Shown here piece by piece: positions 11,449 through 22,459 of a stretch of 64,000 bases of DNA. The position numbers and the translations under genes are program-made. This DNA comes from Salticus scenicus (Eukaryota; Arthropoda; Arachnida; Araneae; Salticidae): assembly GCA_963930645.1 (NCBI GenBank), contig OZ005654.1:39796686-39860685 (forward strand). The letters are read 5' to 3'. Under the pieces are notes generated by a model that did not search any database, was not told the DNA's origin, and saw nothing but the letters and a program-made list of their open reading frames with translations. Position 1 is the first letter of the stretch; each line of letters opens with the position of its first letter.

Positions 11449-11774
11449 CTGTATCAGCCAATAAGAGCTGAAACTACAAAATATTATTTTGGTGCATTTT
11501 ACTGCAAAATATGTGGCTGTTAAGGAGACACTAGTGGAAGCGGTTTCTTCAACATAACTGAAATAGTGGATTTGATGGGTATTGGTTGAAGAACAGTATA
11601 AGAAAAAATATTTCTTGGTTTATTTCTATTATATCCCCCTCTTCCTCTTCTTGTTAAGGTTAAAGAAATAAAAGTAAAAATGTGTGTTAACCATATATAA
11701 AAATAATTGATTTTTCATTTATTTTTTTATTAATAAAAACATATGCATGAAGGGATGAAAAAGAAAATTAGTAC

Positions 11775-11943
11775 AGTCGTCGAACCTCGTTAATGTGAAC
11801 ACGCTTAATGTGAATTACTTTTAACATGAACTGTTTCCACAATCCCCGTCAAAATGAAGATTAGTTATTGATAGCATGAACTACTGGCAACATGTACAAT
11901 TTTGTTTCCCCTTGAGATTCAAGCTAATGTGGTTCAACTGTAT
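11775..11943. mobile_element. pogo/Tigger-type MITE
   Basis: The left end is TACAGTCGTCGAACCTCGTT and the right end, reverse-complemented, is TACAGTTGAACCACATTAG. Both are flanked by TA. The interior repeats AATGTGAA-type words (GTTAATGTGAACACG, CTTAATGTGAATTAC). The CAGT start, TA target and AACCTCGTTAA-type subterminal words are those of pogo/Tigger elements. At about 165 bp it is non-coding. Confidence 0.7.
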
Positions 11944-12161
11944 TGTGAATTAAGAATAAATATTTTTTCTCTTTAAGAACTATTTAAAGATTTAGTTTAA
12001 AAAAGTTAAATTCTTTTTATGAGAAAATTGTATATTTTTTTGAAAATTTGAATAAATTATATATACATGATTTTTAAGCAATTAACTGCTTTATACATTT
12101 AATTTTTAAACAAGTTAATTAATTTTAATTTAGAAATTTATTTATCAACCATGAAATTTCA

Positions 12162-12424
12162 TTTCAGAAAATTTTGGAGTGGAAGGCTGATATTTTATAC
12201 CAACTATGTGAAAAACTATGTCACTTGATATAGCTGTGTTTACAGACTCGGTGACTTTGCCAACGTATGTTATGTGAGAAATGCCTAGCCGGTAATCAGC
12301 CAGGGTAGCTCAATGGTTTGAGCATCCGCACGTAAAGCGGAAGGCCCGGGTTCGATTCCCGGCTCTGGTATTTTTCATATAGTTGGTATAAAATATCAGC
12401 CTTCCACTCCAAAATTTTCTGAAA
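12162..12424. mobile_element. TIR element carrying a tRNA-like sequence
   Basis: The 54 bases at 12162-12215 are repeated as reverse complement at 12371-12424 with a single mismatch (key words TTTCAGAAAATTTTGGAGTG and GGAAGGCTGATATTTTATAC). The 155-base interior holds a complete tRNA-like cloverleaf directly against the right arm. A related hairpin without this cargo lies at 48641-48702, with similar upstream flank (ATTTATCAACC). Confidence 0.8.
12299..12370 (+). tRNA. tRNA-like sequence, probably tRNA-derived cargo rather than a working gene
   Basis: The 72 bases fold as a cloverleaf. The acceptor is GCCAGGG with CTCTGGT (two G-U pairs), the D stem GCTC/GAGC, the anticodon stem TCCGC/GCGGA with loop ACGTAAA, and the T arm CCGGG-TTCGATT-CCCGG with discriminator A. 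The A box (TAGCTCAATGG, 12306-12316) and B box (GGTTCGATTCC, 12349-12359) are good. The loop would give a GTA (Tyr) anticodon, but position 33 is C instead of the near-universal T. There is also no intron, which is unusual for a eukaryotic tRNA-Tyr gene. No T-run terminator follows immediately except TTTTT at 12371-12375, inside the right arm. Confidence 0.6.
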
Positions 12425-12781
12425 TCAAGTTAATTAAGTTTAAAAATAATTATGATTTTTAACCACTAAAATCACTACATTTTGACCAATTCATTAAATT
12501 AATGCCACATGATTAAAAGAGTTCCTTAGACATTTATAACGTATCATGATAAACATCCCCAAAGTATAGTTCTTAAAATAGTTTTGCCAATGTATTTATG
12601 AAGAAGCACAATAAATATCTTCATTATTATTTATTGTCAAAATTATCATTATTTTGATTATGTATATAATCTTTTATCACACTTTGAGATTTGATAGGTT
12701 CTGCTTAAATAAATGCTTAATGTGTGAAAAGCAAATCATTTTTTTAAATATTTGTTACAATATGTTGTCAATATTTTTTAG

Positions 12782-12937
12782 GATGCAATCGACGAAAGTT
12801 TTCTGTTCAACACAAACTCAAAGAACATTTAAGGTCTCATACACAAGAGAAATTAATTGCTTGTCCAACATGTGGTGGAATGTTTGCTTCAAGAACAAAG
12901 TTTTTTGATCACATACAAAGACAATTACCAATTGAAG
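12782..12937 (+). CDS. HINFP: HINFP coding exon 3 (as detected)
   Basis: The acceptor TTTTTTAG precedes 12782 and the donor GTAATT follows 12937; phases 1 and 1. It completes the CLWSGCNRRKFSV...HLRSH finger, then gives the linker TQEKLIACP and the finger CPTCGGMFASRTKFFDHIQRQ. The latter ends in Gln instead of the second His. From memory, the same noncanonical Gln and the HLRSHTQEK-x-x-ACPTCGGMFA string are found in vertebrate HINFP. This is the most conserved exon and the best evidence for the assignment. Confidence 0.95.
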
Positions 12938-13119
12938 GTAATTTTTAGTATTTTTTTTTTTTTTAGGACAGAGGACTGTTAGTCTCAATCTACAAATAAA
13001 ACATTGTCGCCAGTTTTACAATGGTTGGACATTATCGAGATTGAAAATATAATTGAATAATTTGGAAAAAAAAAAAAAAAAAAGGATTATACAGACACGA
13101 CATTATTTCATTATTTAAA

Positions 13120-13345
13120 ACATGAAAATCTGACATTGACAGATTTTATTTAGTGCCAGAGGCCTACTGCTAATCTTGTTAATATCGACAAATTCTTCTT
13201 TAGTTAATTCGTGACGATCTAAATTCCATGATAAAGTTTTCATTAAATCAAACCAATGTGTTTCAGCTGCAGATATTGTAACAAATAACATTGGAAGCCC
13301 AAACTGTCTTATAGCCGCAAAACAACATTTTTTCTCTTTTTCCCA
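13120..13345 (-). pseudogene. Helitron Rep-protein fragment (Helitron_like_N domain)
   Basis: On the minus strand an 87-codon frame contains RQFGLPMLFVTISAAETHW followed by FDLMKTLSW and LTKEEFVDINKIS. The pattern (F/L)GxPxxFxTxSAAExxWxDLLxxL followed by a T-x-E-E-x segment is that of the N-terminal domain of Helitron replication initiator/helicase proteins. Only about 65 residues survive and no helicase or HUH motif is present. The fragment abuts the minisatellite that begins at 13354. Confidence 0.65.
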
Positions 13346-13353
13346 ATGAGGGG

Positions 13354-13575
13354 GAGATGTGCCTTGGGGGGGACTCATGTCAAAGGTGTGCCTTGGGGGG
13401 GACTCATGTCAAAGTTGGGCCTTGGGGGGACTCATGTCAAAGTTGGGCCTGGGGGGGGGGGACTCATGTCAAAGTTGGGCCTTGGGGGGACTCATGTCAA
13501 AGTTGTACCTTGGGGGAGACTCATGTCAAAGTTGGGCCTGGGGGGGGACTCATGTCAAAGTTGTGCCTTGGGGGG
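13354..13575 (+). repeat. GC-rich minisatellite, unit about 27-28 bp
   Basis: About eight copies of a unit made of CCTTGGGGGGGACTCATGTC followed by AAAGTTGTG or AAAGTTGGG. The copies differ mainly in the length of the G run (5-10). Open frames through the array are artefacts of the repeat. The same unit, in opposite orientation, forms the array at 54468-55540. Confidence 0.95.
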
Positions 13576-14025
13576 ACTTCATTCAATAAATCCCCATTCA
13601 ATAAACCGACTGAAATAGGCTCTTAGCACTATTAAGAGTGTATTATAAAAATTCGACAACGCTGTACCGACTGAAATAGGGGTACCTTGGTGGGGGGACT
13701 CATGTCAAAGTTGTGCCTTGGGGGGACTTCATTCAATAAATCCCCATTCAATAAACCGACTGAAATAGGCCCTTAGCACTATTAAGAGTGTATTATAAAA
13801 ATTTGACAACGCTGTACCGACTGAAATAGGGGTACCTTGGGGGGGACTCATGTCAAAGTTGGGCCTGGGGGGGACTCATGTCAAAGTTGTGCCTTGGGGG
13901 GACTTCATTCAATAAATCCCCATTCAATAAACTGACTGAAATAGGCCTCTAGCACTAATTAAGAGTGTATTATAAAAATTCGACAACTGTACCGACTGAA
14001 ATAGGCCTCTAGCACTAAAAACTAA
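13576..14025 (+). repeat. Higher-order repeat built on the minisatellite
   Basis: Three rounds of a compound unit follow the simple array. Each has CATTCAATAAATCCCCATTC, then ACCGACTGAAATAGGC, a TTAGCACTATTAAGAGTG block, TTATAAAAATTCGACAAC and GTACCGACTGAAATAGG. The rounds are joined by one or two of the simple GGGGGACTCATGTC units. The last round is shortened. The mixture suggests unequal exchange after one minisatellite unit captured neighbouring sequence. Confidence 0.85.
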
Positions 14026-14029
14026 TAGT

Positions 14030-15735
14030 CCTCCATATTAAACTAAATTCTGCTTTTGCCAGAATTTCACCAAAATCTTTTTTTTTTTTTAAGAAAAAGA
14101 AAAGAAAATTAATAATAATCAGTATCAAAATGGACAGTATCGAAAAAGTTGAAGAAGCCCTTTTTTAGACAAAAATATATAATTTATTTTAATTTTTAAT
14201 TGTTGCCAAAAAAGTTTACGAGTTGATTTAAAATTTTTTTGAAATGAAAAGAAATTCACGCGTAAATATTAAAATTTATATAAAACTTTATTGGTTAATT
14301 ATTTGAGCTTAAAATAGCATGGGAAGTCAAATAGTTAGAAAATGAAACTGTCACCAATAAAATTGCATAGCTAATTAGAGAAAACTAAAAAACAAATCAC
14401 TAATGTGTAAAAAAGTAAAAAAAAAAAAAAAAAAATCAAATATAATGGCTAATTAGAGTAATAATATTGAAACAGGGATCAGGATAAAATCTTGCTAATG
14501 CCATATTTTTAGTTTGATTGGATAATTGGTTCAAAATATATTAAATAAAAACCCATAATAGCTTAAAATTATTAAACAGAAAAGCAAGTTAATGCCGAAA
14601 AATAAATAAATAAATAAAAATTAGGTATTCATTTTTTACGACATTAAAAAATATATATGTATTTATTTGCACTTGAATAATAAATATATTTCTTTTTATG
14701 TCCAAAAAAAAAGAGTGTGCAACAATTTTCAGTATGATATGGCTATAGCTTTCAATCAAACATTTCACGTTTTCATAATTTGCAACGTTTCATCTTGAAT
14801 ATGTCAAGATGTTTTTCTCTTCGACAACAAGTTAAAAAATATATTAAAACAGATAAATCCTGCAAACGAAATTTTGAGAAATGAATATAGTAACTATTGC
14901 TAAGGAATACATATGCAGAAGAATAGACTAAAAATAGTCCTGTTGCACTGAATTAAGTAATTAAATTCTGTTTTATACAGATTTTCATATCTTCTACTTA
15001 GAAAATAAAAATGAGCTTGACTTTTTTTAATTAGTTTATATATTTTTTGTTAGTTTTGTTTTTAGTTCATTCTGTGAACAGTCAGTTAGATAATTCCTGT
15101 GAAATATTTATGGTTGCATTAAGTTATACTTATTATTAAAAAAAAAAGAAAAGAATATTAACTAACATTCTCAAGTAATGAACATTTTAAATTAACAAGA
15201 TATTCTGGTCCCCCCCCCCCCCCACCCACCTCCCTTCTTAAATACGACTTAGTTGTTTTTTATATTTTGAGTTTATATTTTTTAATTAAAGTTCTTCCAG
15301 TAGATAATAATGTATATTTTAGTTACATTGTATTTTTAATAATATTAAGCAAATATTAATCTCTTATTTTAATAAATGAAATAATATTTATTTTGATCAA
15401 AATAGATTTTGCATTTAAAAGTTTTTAATTTTAAAACTGTAATATTTGAATTTTTAAAATTTTATTTACTTAAAATTAAAATTTATTTTATTAAAATAAA
15501 AATTGGCCTAATGTGTTTGAGTTTTTAAGAATTTTTTTAAATTTTATTTTAATAACAGATACAAAATAATATTAACATTCTAGTTTTTATACATTTATTT
15601 ATCAAACAATTTAAAAAGGGATTATTTATAAATTTGTATAATAATATTGAATTAAGCTGCTTAAATATATTAATTATATAATTAATTCAATATTTTTTAA
15701 AAATTTGTATATATATATGCATGCACCCAGTGGCT
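14030..15735. other. HINFP intron, no gene seen
   Basis: Very AT-rich sequence with poly(A) and poly(T) runs and a C-rich stretch at 15211-15235. No protein motif, RNA gene or paired termini were recognised. Confidence 0.5.
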
Positions 15736-15774
15736 GAAGCACGGCGACACAGTCGCGGACACAGAAAGCAGCTT

Positions 15775-15930
15775 GCAGACAGTTTTTGTCTGCACTAATA
15801 AAAAAAATTAGTTCACAACTTTCGGACACTGTTTGTCTGTACTAATAAAAAAAATTGCTCACAACTTCTGGACAGTCTTTATCTGCAGTCATAAAAAATT
15901 GTCTGCAATTTACAGACATTTTTCACCCAC
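15775..15930 (+). repeat. Three diverged tandem repeats, about 60 bp
   Basis: Words of the form GACAGTTTTTGTCTGCACTA then ATAAAAAAAATT and CACAACTTT recur at about 15778, 15835 and 15875. Each unit contains two GACA/TGTC halves and so can fold on itself. No coding potential was seen. Confidence 0.65.
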
Positions 15931-16504
15931 AACAATACGCTACCGATGTATGACATCTTAGACGCTCTGTGGTAGGAACTATAGAGCCCAACTATTGGTA
16001 GGAACACACAAAACAGTGCTTAACAACGGCGACCTAGGGAGCCTAGTTCTCTCTTGATAGGCAGTGTTATGCATGTATTCTTTTCTCCTGTTACCTGTTA
16101 CTGAGATTCTACGGGAACGTAGAAAAGTGCTAATTTCATTTAAAACTGCTCCAAAACTTCTCCACTCCAAAATTCACTTATAAAAATTTCTGTATCAAAA
16201 CTAAAACTATTTATAATTATTTATATTGTGTTGTGTCAAACAATGCTATAAAATATTTAATTGAATGAGTTCAACTTATTACTTTACAATTGTTTATACC
16301 AGGGGTGGGCAACCCACATAGAACGTGTAGTTTTCTGAGGCCAGCGAGGAGACTAACGATATTTAAATTTTGACAGCTTCGGTTAACAGATTAAAAATTA
16401 ATTAATCCATTCTGACTTTTCGAAGCAAAAATACTTTTCAATGATTACAGCTGCTAAAGAATCACACTGTTGTAATGAAATATTATTAAATCTATGATTC
16501 ATTC

Positions 16505-16930
16505 TTTTTCTTTCCTTATACAAAAGTATAAGGAAGTATTGTAATCCCAATTTGTGAAAGGGATTTTTTATTTCGCATAGCTCAAAAACGAATGATCGTA
16601 GAACGTTGCAAATATATATTTTGACTGTCATGATGTCTAGTTAATTACACCTGCAACTTTGGTCTTAATAACAGCTCCCATTTTAGAAATATCTTCGAAT
16701 TTACACGATTTTTCGTGACGTCTGTATGTACGTATGTGTGTGTATGTATGTATCTTGCATAACTTAAAAACGGTTAAGCGTAAAACATTGCAAATTGCTC
16801 CATAAGTTTGTTATAACATGTAAGGTGCACCACCTCCCTTTTTGGTTTTTCTGTGACTTTCTGTTTTAGAGATATTTACGAAAATTATATTTATAATCAC
16901 CAAAAATACAAAAGGTTTTGGCCATTATAT
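16505..16930 (+). repeat. Dispersed repeat copy A (starts with short palindrome)
   Basis: It begins with the palindrome CCTTATACAAAAGTATAAGG, then AAGTATTGTAATCCC, AGCTCAAAAACGAATGATCG, TCATGATGTCTAGTT, ACACGATTTTTCGTGACGTC and a GTATGTATGTGTG tract. The same order, same orientation, occurs at 53974-54400. It is intergenic or intronic sequence of unknown class. Confidence 0.8.
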
Positions 16931-16974
16931 ATGATACACCAATACCATAATAGAAATTTCAAAAGAAGTTAATG

Positions 16975-17332
16975 ATAGAGCTCATAATGATATTGTTATA
17001 AATGTGGTCAACATTTGCAGGTAGAAAGTAATTCTTAAAGACATAAGCAGGTTCTAGGCTATGAATGCATTTCATTTAATGAATCTTCAGCACATACGAA
17101 AAGCTCATATTGTTATGAAAGTTGTCAACATTTTTGCAGGTAGGAAGTAATTCTCAAAGACATAAGCAGGTTATAGTCGATGAATGCACTTTATTTAATG
17201 AATTATTCAGCCTATAGATTGAGCCCATAATGATATTGTCATGAAAGTTGTCGACATTTTTGTGTGTAGAAAGTGATTCTTAAAGACATAAACAGGTTCT
17301 ACTGGCAAATGCACTTTATTTAATAAATACAG
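16975..17332 (+). repeat. Three tandem repeats of about 115-120 bp
   Basis: Each unit contains ATAATGATATTGTTAT-type sequence, a GTCAACATTTTTGCAGGTAG block, AAGTAATTCTTAAAGACATA, AGCAGGTTCTA and ATGAATGCACTTTATTTAAT. The units begin near 16975, 17100 and 17215 and differ by scattered substitutions. No coding potential was seen. Confidence 0.8.
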
Positions 17333-19780
17333 GGTTCTCAGCGGCGACTAAAAATCAACTATTTGCCACTAAAATCAACCCCAGGCTACTATGGCAACTA
17401 TTTTTGTATAAAAGTAGCTTAAAAGCTACTATTTCCAGGTTAGTCAGCACTATTTTCAGAAAATGGAGACTATTTTGAACAAAAAAAAAAATTTCTCCGC
17501 TACTTTTTCTGCGCCTTCACTGCATTTTTACTTCCATTACCAGACTACCATAAGTAATGGGAATATTTATTGTATTCAGTCAAAAATTTCAATTTCCAGT
17601 TTTAATCTGATGTACATGTTTTAAGGTCTCATGTGCCTGAAAAGTCGTTCTGATGATTTTTCCAACTTTTGAGGAAAATTAGAAAATCAGAAATGTGACA
17701 TTGGACACCAAAAGTGGGATTGTAAGACTGTATATAATCACCCTCTCTTTTCATATGTATTGGTTAGTTCAGAAAAACTGATAGGCTTTCTATTGATAAG
17801 CTATAAGTAGTAAATTTGATAGGCTATAAGTAGGTTAATTTGATGTTCTCGTATGTCCGTTTCTTAAAAAACGGCTGTACGAAGTTTTTTCAACATCGCT
17901 ATATTAATTTCCTTTTAGATATCCTTTCGGATGTCGCTGTTTTCCAGTCAACAATTGCATTTGCCATGTTTGGTGAAAGTATCTCAAAAACGGCTCGAAC
18001 GATATTCCTGAAAATTGCAATGTAAATCCCTTTTTAGATATCCTTTTGCATGAAAATATTGTTAATATTCCATGATTATTCCAGGAAAATTAACAATCAT
18101 CCTGATTTAGGTAAATCAGTTTTAAATCTCGGAAATTGATGTTTCAAAAAACAGCTCTACTGATTTCCCCCCCCCCCCCAATCTTGCTATATAAACTCCA
18201 TTTTATATACCTTTACACATGTATCAGTTTTCTTTTACAAGAAAGGTATCTAATTTCTTAGGTTAATTTTATGTCTTCTGTCTACATTATCTCCAAAAAT
18301 TGAATAGATATTTATATTTTTTTTAATTCAAAACTACTATTTGGATCAAAGTGGCTACTATTTCATTCGGAATAGCTACTATTTTCAGGGTTGTTATTTT
18401 GTCCACTTTTTTGTCAAAAGTTCGGGACATTGGACAAAACTGGAAAAAACCACACGAAACTGGACAAAATAAAACCTATTCAACTGTACATGTTTGATGC
18501 ATAAAATTATTCTGTTAAAGCAAAAATTGTATTTTTAACTTTGAATTAGCAATTTTAGCAATTGAAATATTTTATTAAAAATTAATAATTCGATTAATAA
18601 AAAGTGTAATTTCATTTTAATCACGATCAGTAAAAAAATGTCATAAAGAAAATGCTAATTTCATTATGATATTATAGTATTAGATATTAAGAGAGGAAAA
18701 AAAAAAAGTTATTTAATGCTATACCTAAATTTTTAAAAACAAAAGAAATAGACAAGGCTGTAGCCAGAAAAAGATTTCACGCATAATATTGAGTTATCTT
18801 CAGTACATAATGTTGACAGTAAAAAATTATGAATAACTTAAACCCCCCAACAAACCTACCTCCTCGAAAGAGACTATTTTCAATATTAAAGTTTTTCACG
18901 ATCAACATGATTGATTAATACATAGACGATTATAATCTTAAAAATGATTTGTTTGTCATTTTGTACTTAACATGGAAATATCTTATTTAACATTTCTATA
19001 CTAGGTTAAAAAAAAAAAAAATCTCATAAATGTAGATTGAATGTTTTTATCAATTTATGTGACCAGCAAGTCCTTTCAAATAAAGCTTTCATTTCTATAT
19101 TGAATTTTATTTGCAATACCAACATATCATTTTTTTTATTCAAGAATTTTAAAAATCAAATTTATATATGTTTAATCATTTGATAATTTTATATTTTAAT
19201 TTTATAAAAAAAATTATTAATTAATAATACAAATGAAAAAAAAAAAATGCAAAATTAAATTTTACTTCCAAATAAAAAAGTTACTTGTTATTTGTTTATT
19301 TATTTTGTATTAATTTTTTTTTTTGTTCTTCCATGAAAGTAATGTCTATAATAATGTAAATGTGCACATATATACGTTACCGTTAAAGCTCAAAATCCGT
19401 TAATGTGCATATTACCTAGCTAATCTGCAGATTAACTAAAATGACCCGTTAAACTGGTTTATACTATATTGTTCTGTTGTAAAATTGTATTTGTGTATTG
19501 TTGCACGAGATCACCACTGTTGTTAAGCCCCCCCCCCCTCCCCCAGATTGCCACTATTGGCTTTCAGGCTTTTTAAGTGTAAGCCATTTTCACCTCTGAT
19601 TACAGGCAAATTTCGCAGAGAGATATGAATTTTTAAAAGCCTGTTACAGACAGCTACAAAACTGTATGCATACATGCGGTTACTTATTTATATATTTTTT
19701 TATGAAAATGTGATTTAAATCAATCACTTATACTAATTTGTTATTATTTAAGAATTTATTTGCTTTTTTCTCTTTCCTTA
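17333..19780. other. HINFP intron; old repeats, no gene seen
   Basis: The segment at 17330-18385 is rich in repeated AGCTACTATTT words and begins with CAGGGTTCTC. Another CAGGGTT start lies at 18387. Both could be ends of hAT-type elements, but I found no matching partners or duplications. The rest is AT-rich, with C runs at 18170-18179 and 19530-19538. No exon with HINFP similarity was found here. Confidence 0.4.
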
Positions 19781-19781
19781 G

Positions 19782-19871
19782 AAACTGATCCTGATAATAT
19801 TTTTATTTGTGATTACTGTTCAAGAAAATTAAGTTCTGAAAGATTGTTAAGGGATCATATGCGACACCATG
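19782..19871 (+). CDS. HINFP: HINFP coding exon 4 (as detected)
   Basis: The acceptor TTCCTTAG precedes 19782 and the donor GTAAGT starts at 19872; phases 1 and 1. It encodes ETDPDNIF followed by the finger CDYCSRKLSSERLLRDHMRHH. The SERLLRDHM string is close to the human TERLLRDHM as I recall it. The next intron is only 115 bp, the shortest in the gene. Confidence 0.93.
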
Positions 19872-19986
19872 GTAAGTACATTCCATTATATAAATCTCTT
19901 CTCTTATTCATATTATGAATGTCCAGATATTTTTTAATTTTATTTGGTATTTTTTTTTAATTACTTTTCTTCTGTTCTTTTTGCAG

Positions 19987-20107
19987 TTAATCATTATAAA
20001 TGTATGTACTGTGATATGACCTGCCCTACACCATCAGCATTACAACTTCACATTGCTTATCGCCATTCAGATAGTAAACCACATGCGTGCATGTATTGTG
20101 AATATAG
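19987..20107 (+). CDS. HINFP: HINFP coding exon 5 (as detected)
   Basis: The acceptor TTTTTGCAG precedes 19987 and the donor GTTAGT starts at 20108. It leaves with two bases of a split Arg codon. It encodes VNHYKC, the finger CMYCDMTCPTPSALQLHIAYRH, the linker SDSKPHA and the first cysteines of the next finger (CMYCEYR). VNHYKCxxCDMTCPxPSxLxxH is a HINFP hallmark. GTTAGT is a weaker but acceptable donor. Confidence 0.94.
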
Positions 20108-21019
20108 GTTAGTTTTTGCTTTGTCAGTTGTGAAGTTATTTTATGTTTGTGTTTTTTGAAGTTATTTGTATGTTTACTGAGGCAGACTTTTGATTTAATA
20201 CTAATGTTTGTCAATATCAGAAATAAAATATTGCAATATATCCCCAAATTTATATCAATATTAGAGATATATCACGATATTGTCCAGGGGGAAAAAAAAA
20301 CATTAGGTCATTAAAAAAAAAAAAAAAAAAAACTTGTTGAATTTCATGCTGCTTTCTACAACAAACTTTAAAAATGCTAAAATAAAAAATAAAATCAGAT
20401 AAATTTAAAAATTTTGCTTTTCTCCTTTCTGAATTTTGGAGCATATATCAATGTTCACTTGATCGGGTGCATGCATATTCGGAGAAATATTGTTAAAGGG
20501 ATATATCGAAAGAGTAAGATTCTAAATATTGTTATTGCAATATTAAAAAAATATTTTTTTTGTGATATATTGGTAAATAATCCAGTCCTATTTAACACTA
20601 CATTTGAATTTTTTTGTGTTCCCATTTCTAAGATCAACCAGTTTCTTCAATAAATAATTAAAATAAAAATATTAATAAAAACTTTGTGCTGGCTAACCCT
20701 ACAATGGATCTGAAACAATTATCTGTCAATATTGACATTACAATTTAGGTTTATTTGGGGGGGGGGGGGGGGGGGGAGAATTAAATGCTATATAAATGTA
20801 AATTTGTAAAAGAAAATTAATCTTTAATTCAGAATATCAAGCATATTCATCAGTGCTTAACAACATTAAAAAAAAAAAAATTAAAAAAAAAAAATCTTTA
20901 TATGTATTTATTTTTGGAAATTGATGAAACTATTACATTCTTTAAATATATAAGTAAAAACGAAGTATTAAACTTTAATTATAAACATAGAAAAAACTTT
21001 AAAATATTACTTTGTGCGT
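20108..21019. other. HINFP intron segment, no gene seen
   Basis: AT-rich sequence with poly(A) runs and an exceptional G run of about 20 at 20757-20776. Open frames are short, overlap on both strands and lack motifs. No RNA gene was recognised. Confidence 0.5.
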
Positions 21020-21067
21020 CGTTGTTTAAATTTTTCAGCCGGGTACCCGGCTCTCATCTGAATGACA
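21020..21067 (-). ncRNA. Hammerhead ribozyme-like motif of the PLE, damaged core
   Basis: On the minus strand, CAGATGA (21054-21060) stands where CTGATGA is required, so the essential U4 is changed to A. A near-perfect stem II follows (AGCCGGG-TA-CCCGGCT), then GAA (21034-21036), the palindromic stem III AAATTT and A at position 17. Stem I pairs TGTCATT with AACAACG, with two mismatches. The layout is complete, but the U4 change should abolish cleavage. It lies downstream of the GIY-YIG remnant, the normal position in PLEs. Confidence 0.6.
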
Positions 21068-21707
21068 TCCTTTGTGGAAGACTTGAACTTGACTGATGTT
21101 GATCTTCTTTCACCATAAGGTGGTGCCATACACAGTCTGGGGCTACTGCGCCGCAGTCGTTGCATGCCTTACTATTGGTTGAAATTTCAGTTGATTCTCT
21201 GAACACCGCATAGTAATAATCATTGTAATTTGCAATTTTACTGGCTTTATCAAATTCTATTTTAATGTCTTGTTTATTAAATGTTTTGGCTAAGGCTGTA
21301 TTACATTTTCCCGTTTTTATATCTTTTTCTGTTCATTAATTCTTGTTTTTTCTTTTTGTAACTCCTATATAAGATCCTGATTTATTGTCTTAATGAAGTT
21401 CTTTAACTTAGCATTTTCAACTGGGATCTCAACCTTCTTCAGAGTTATTATGATAGCTGTGCTTGATGGTTTGTTTCTTTTTTCTTAATTTTATTAGGTA
21501 GTGCCATCTTGTGTCTATGTTTCTGTTCGTTTTTATATTATTGCATGTTTGTTTATCAAGCTGAGGTTTCTGCTGTTTCACATTTAATTGCTTAGTTGTA
21601 ACTGTGATATTCTGCAAGTTTTTTAATAAATTGATTGTTATTTTTTGGTCTTTATTGTTTCTTGTTAAGACTTTAGTTATTTTACTATACTTTAAAACAT
21701 TTGAATG

Positions 21708-22459
21708 CAGAGGCAGATTTAAGTTAGATTGCGCTCTAGGCCCATTTCGCTGTGGTGCCCCCTCCACCCACATTTTATGTTTTAAAACACTGTGTATATC
21801 TATTATAAATTTAAATATAACTAAGGAAAAATATATTATTTTTCAATACATCAATCGCTGTGCAATACTGCATATAACAATTAATTCATTATTAAAAATG
21901 AAAGAAATCATTACATAATTATTTTAACAACTACTCATGAAATGAATATATGTTTGAATCGTAACAGGTGATCTTTTAAATTTATACCATTGAATGAAAA
22001 CCTAATTGGTTTTGAAATCTAGTTGCTATTTATGTTTAAAATTGACTCATTTTTCAAATTTTCATATTATAAATTTTGCCTAGCTACGCACGGGCCTCAT
22101 GGACCTAAGCATAAATCTTGCCATAGATGTTTCATCGCTGTATCAGCATTTTGTAGTTAGAGTTACATACAATCGTTGATAGGTCTGTCTGATGAATCAT
22201 ACAGTTATAGTGTATATCCATGCATTTCAAACTAATATGAAAAAATCAGTAATAGGTGAAACAGGCTTAGAAAGTGTTCTTATAGTCAATGAAATTCCAA
22301 TTGGTTTCCAATTTTAATTATCTTTTTAACCAGAATTCTCTTTCAAATTTTAATTGCCTCCACCATTCAAATTTTAATCACTTGTAAAAATTTGGCACCC
22401 TCAAAACACTGGCGCCCGTAGGCCCGGACCTCATGAGCCTAAGCCTAAATCTAGCCCTG
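21708..22459. mobile_element. hAT-type MITE inserted in the PLE
   Basis: The ends are CAGAGGCAGATTTAAG on the left and, reversed, CAGGGCTAGATTTAGG on the right. A perfect 8-bp duplication TTTGAATG flanks the element (21700-21707 and 22460-22467). The CAG-GG ends and 8-bp duplication identify hAT. The interior (752 bp total) is non-coding and holds repeated GGCCC-type GC-rich words near both ends. Confidence 0.9.

Noticed and set aside
13346..13626. Three overlapping frames of 76-90 codons
   Set aside because: Same minisatellite read on the + strand; not genes.
16302..16330. CAGGGGTGGGCAACC as a hAT end
   Set aside because: It resembles hAT ends, but no partner end or 8-bp duplication was found within several kb.
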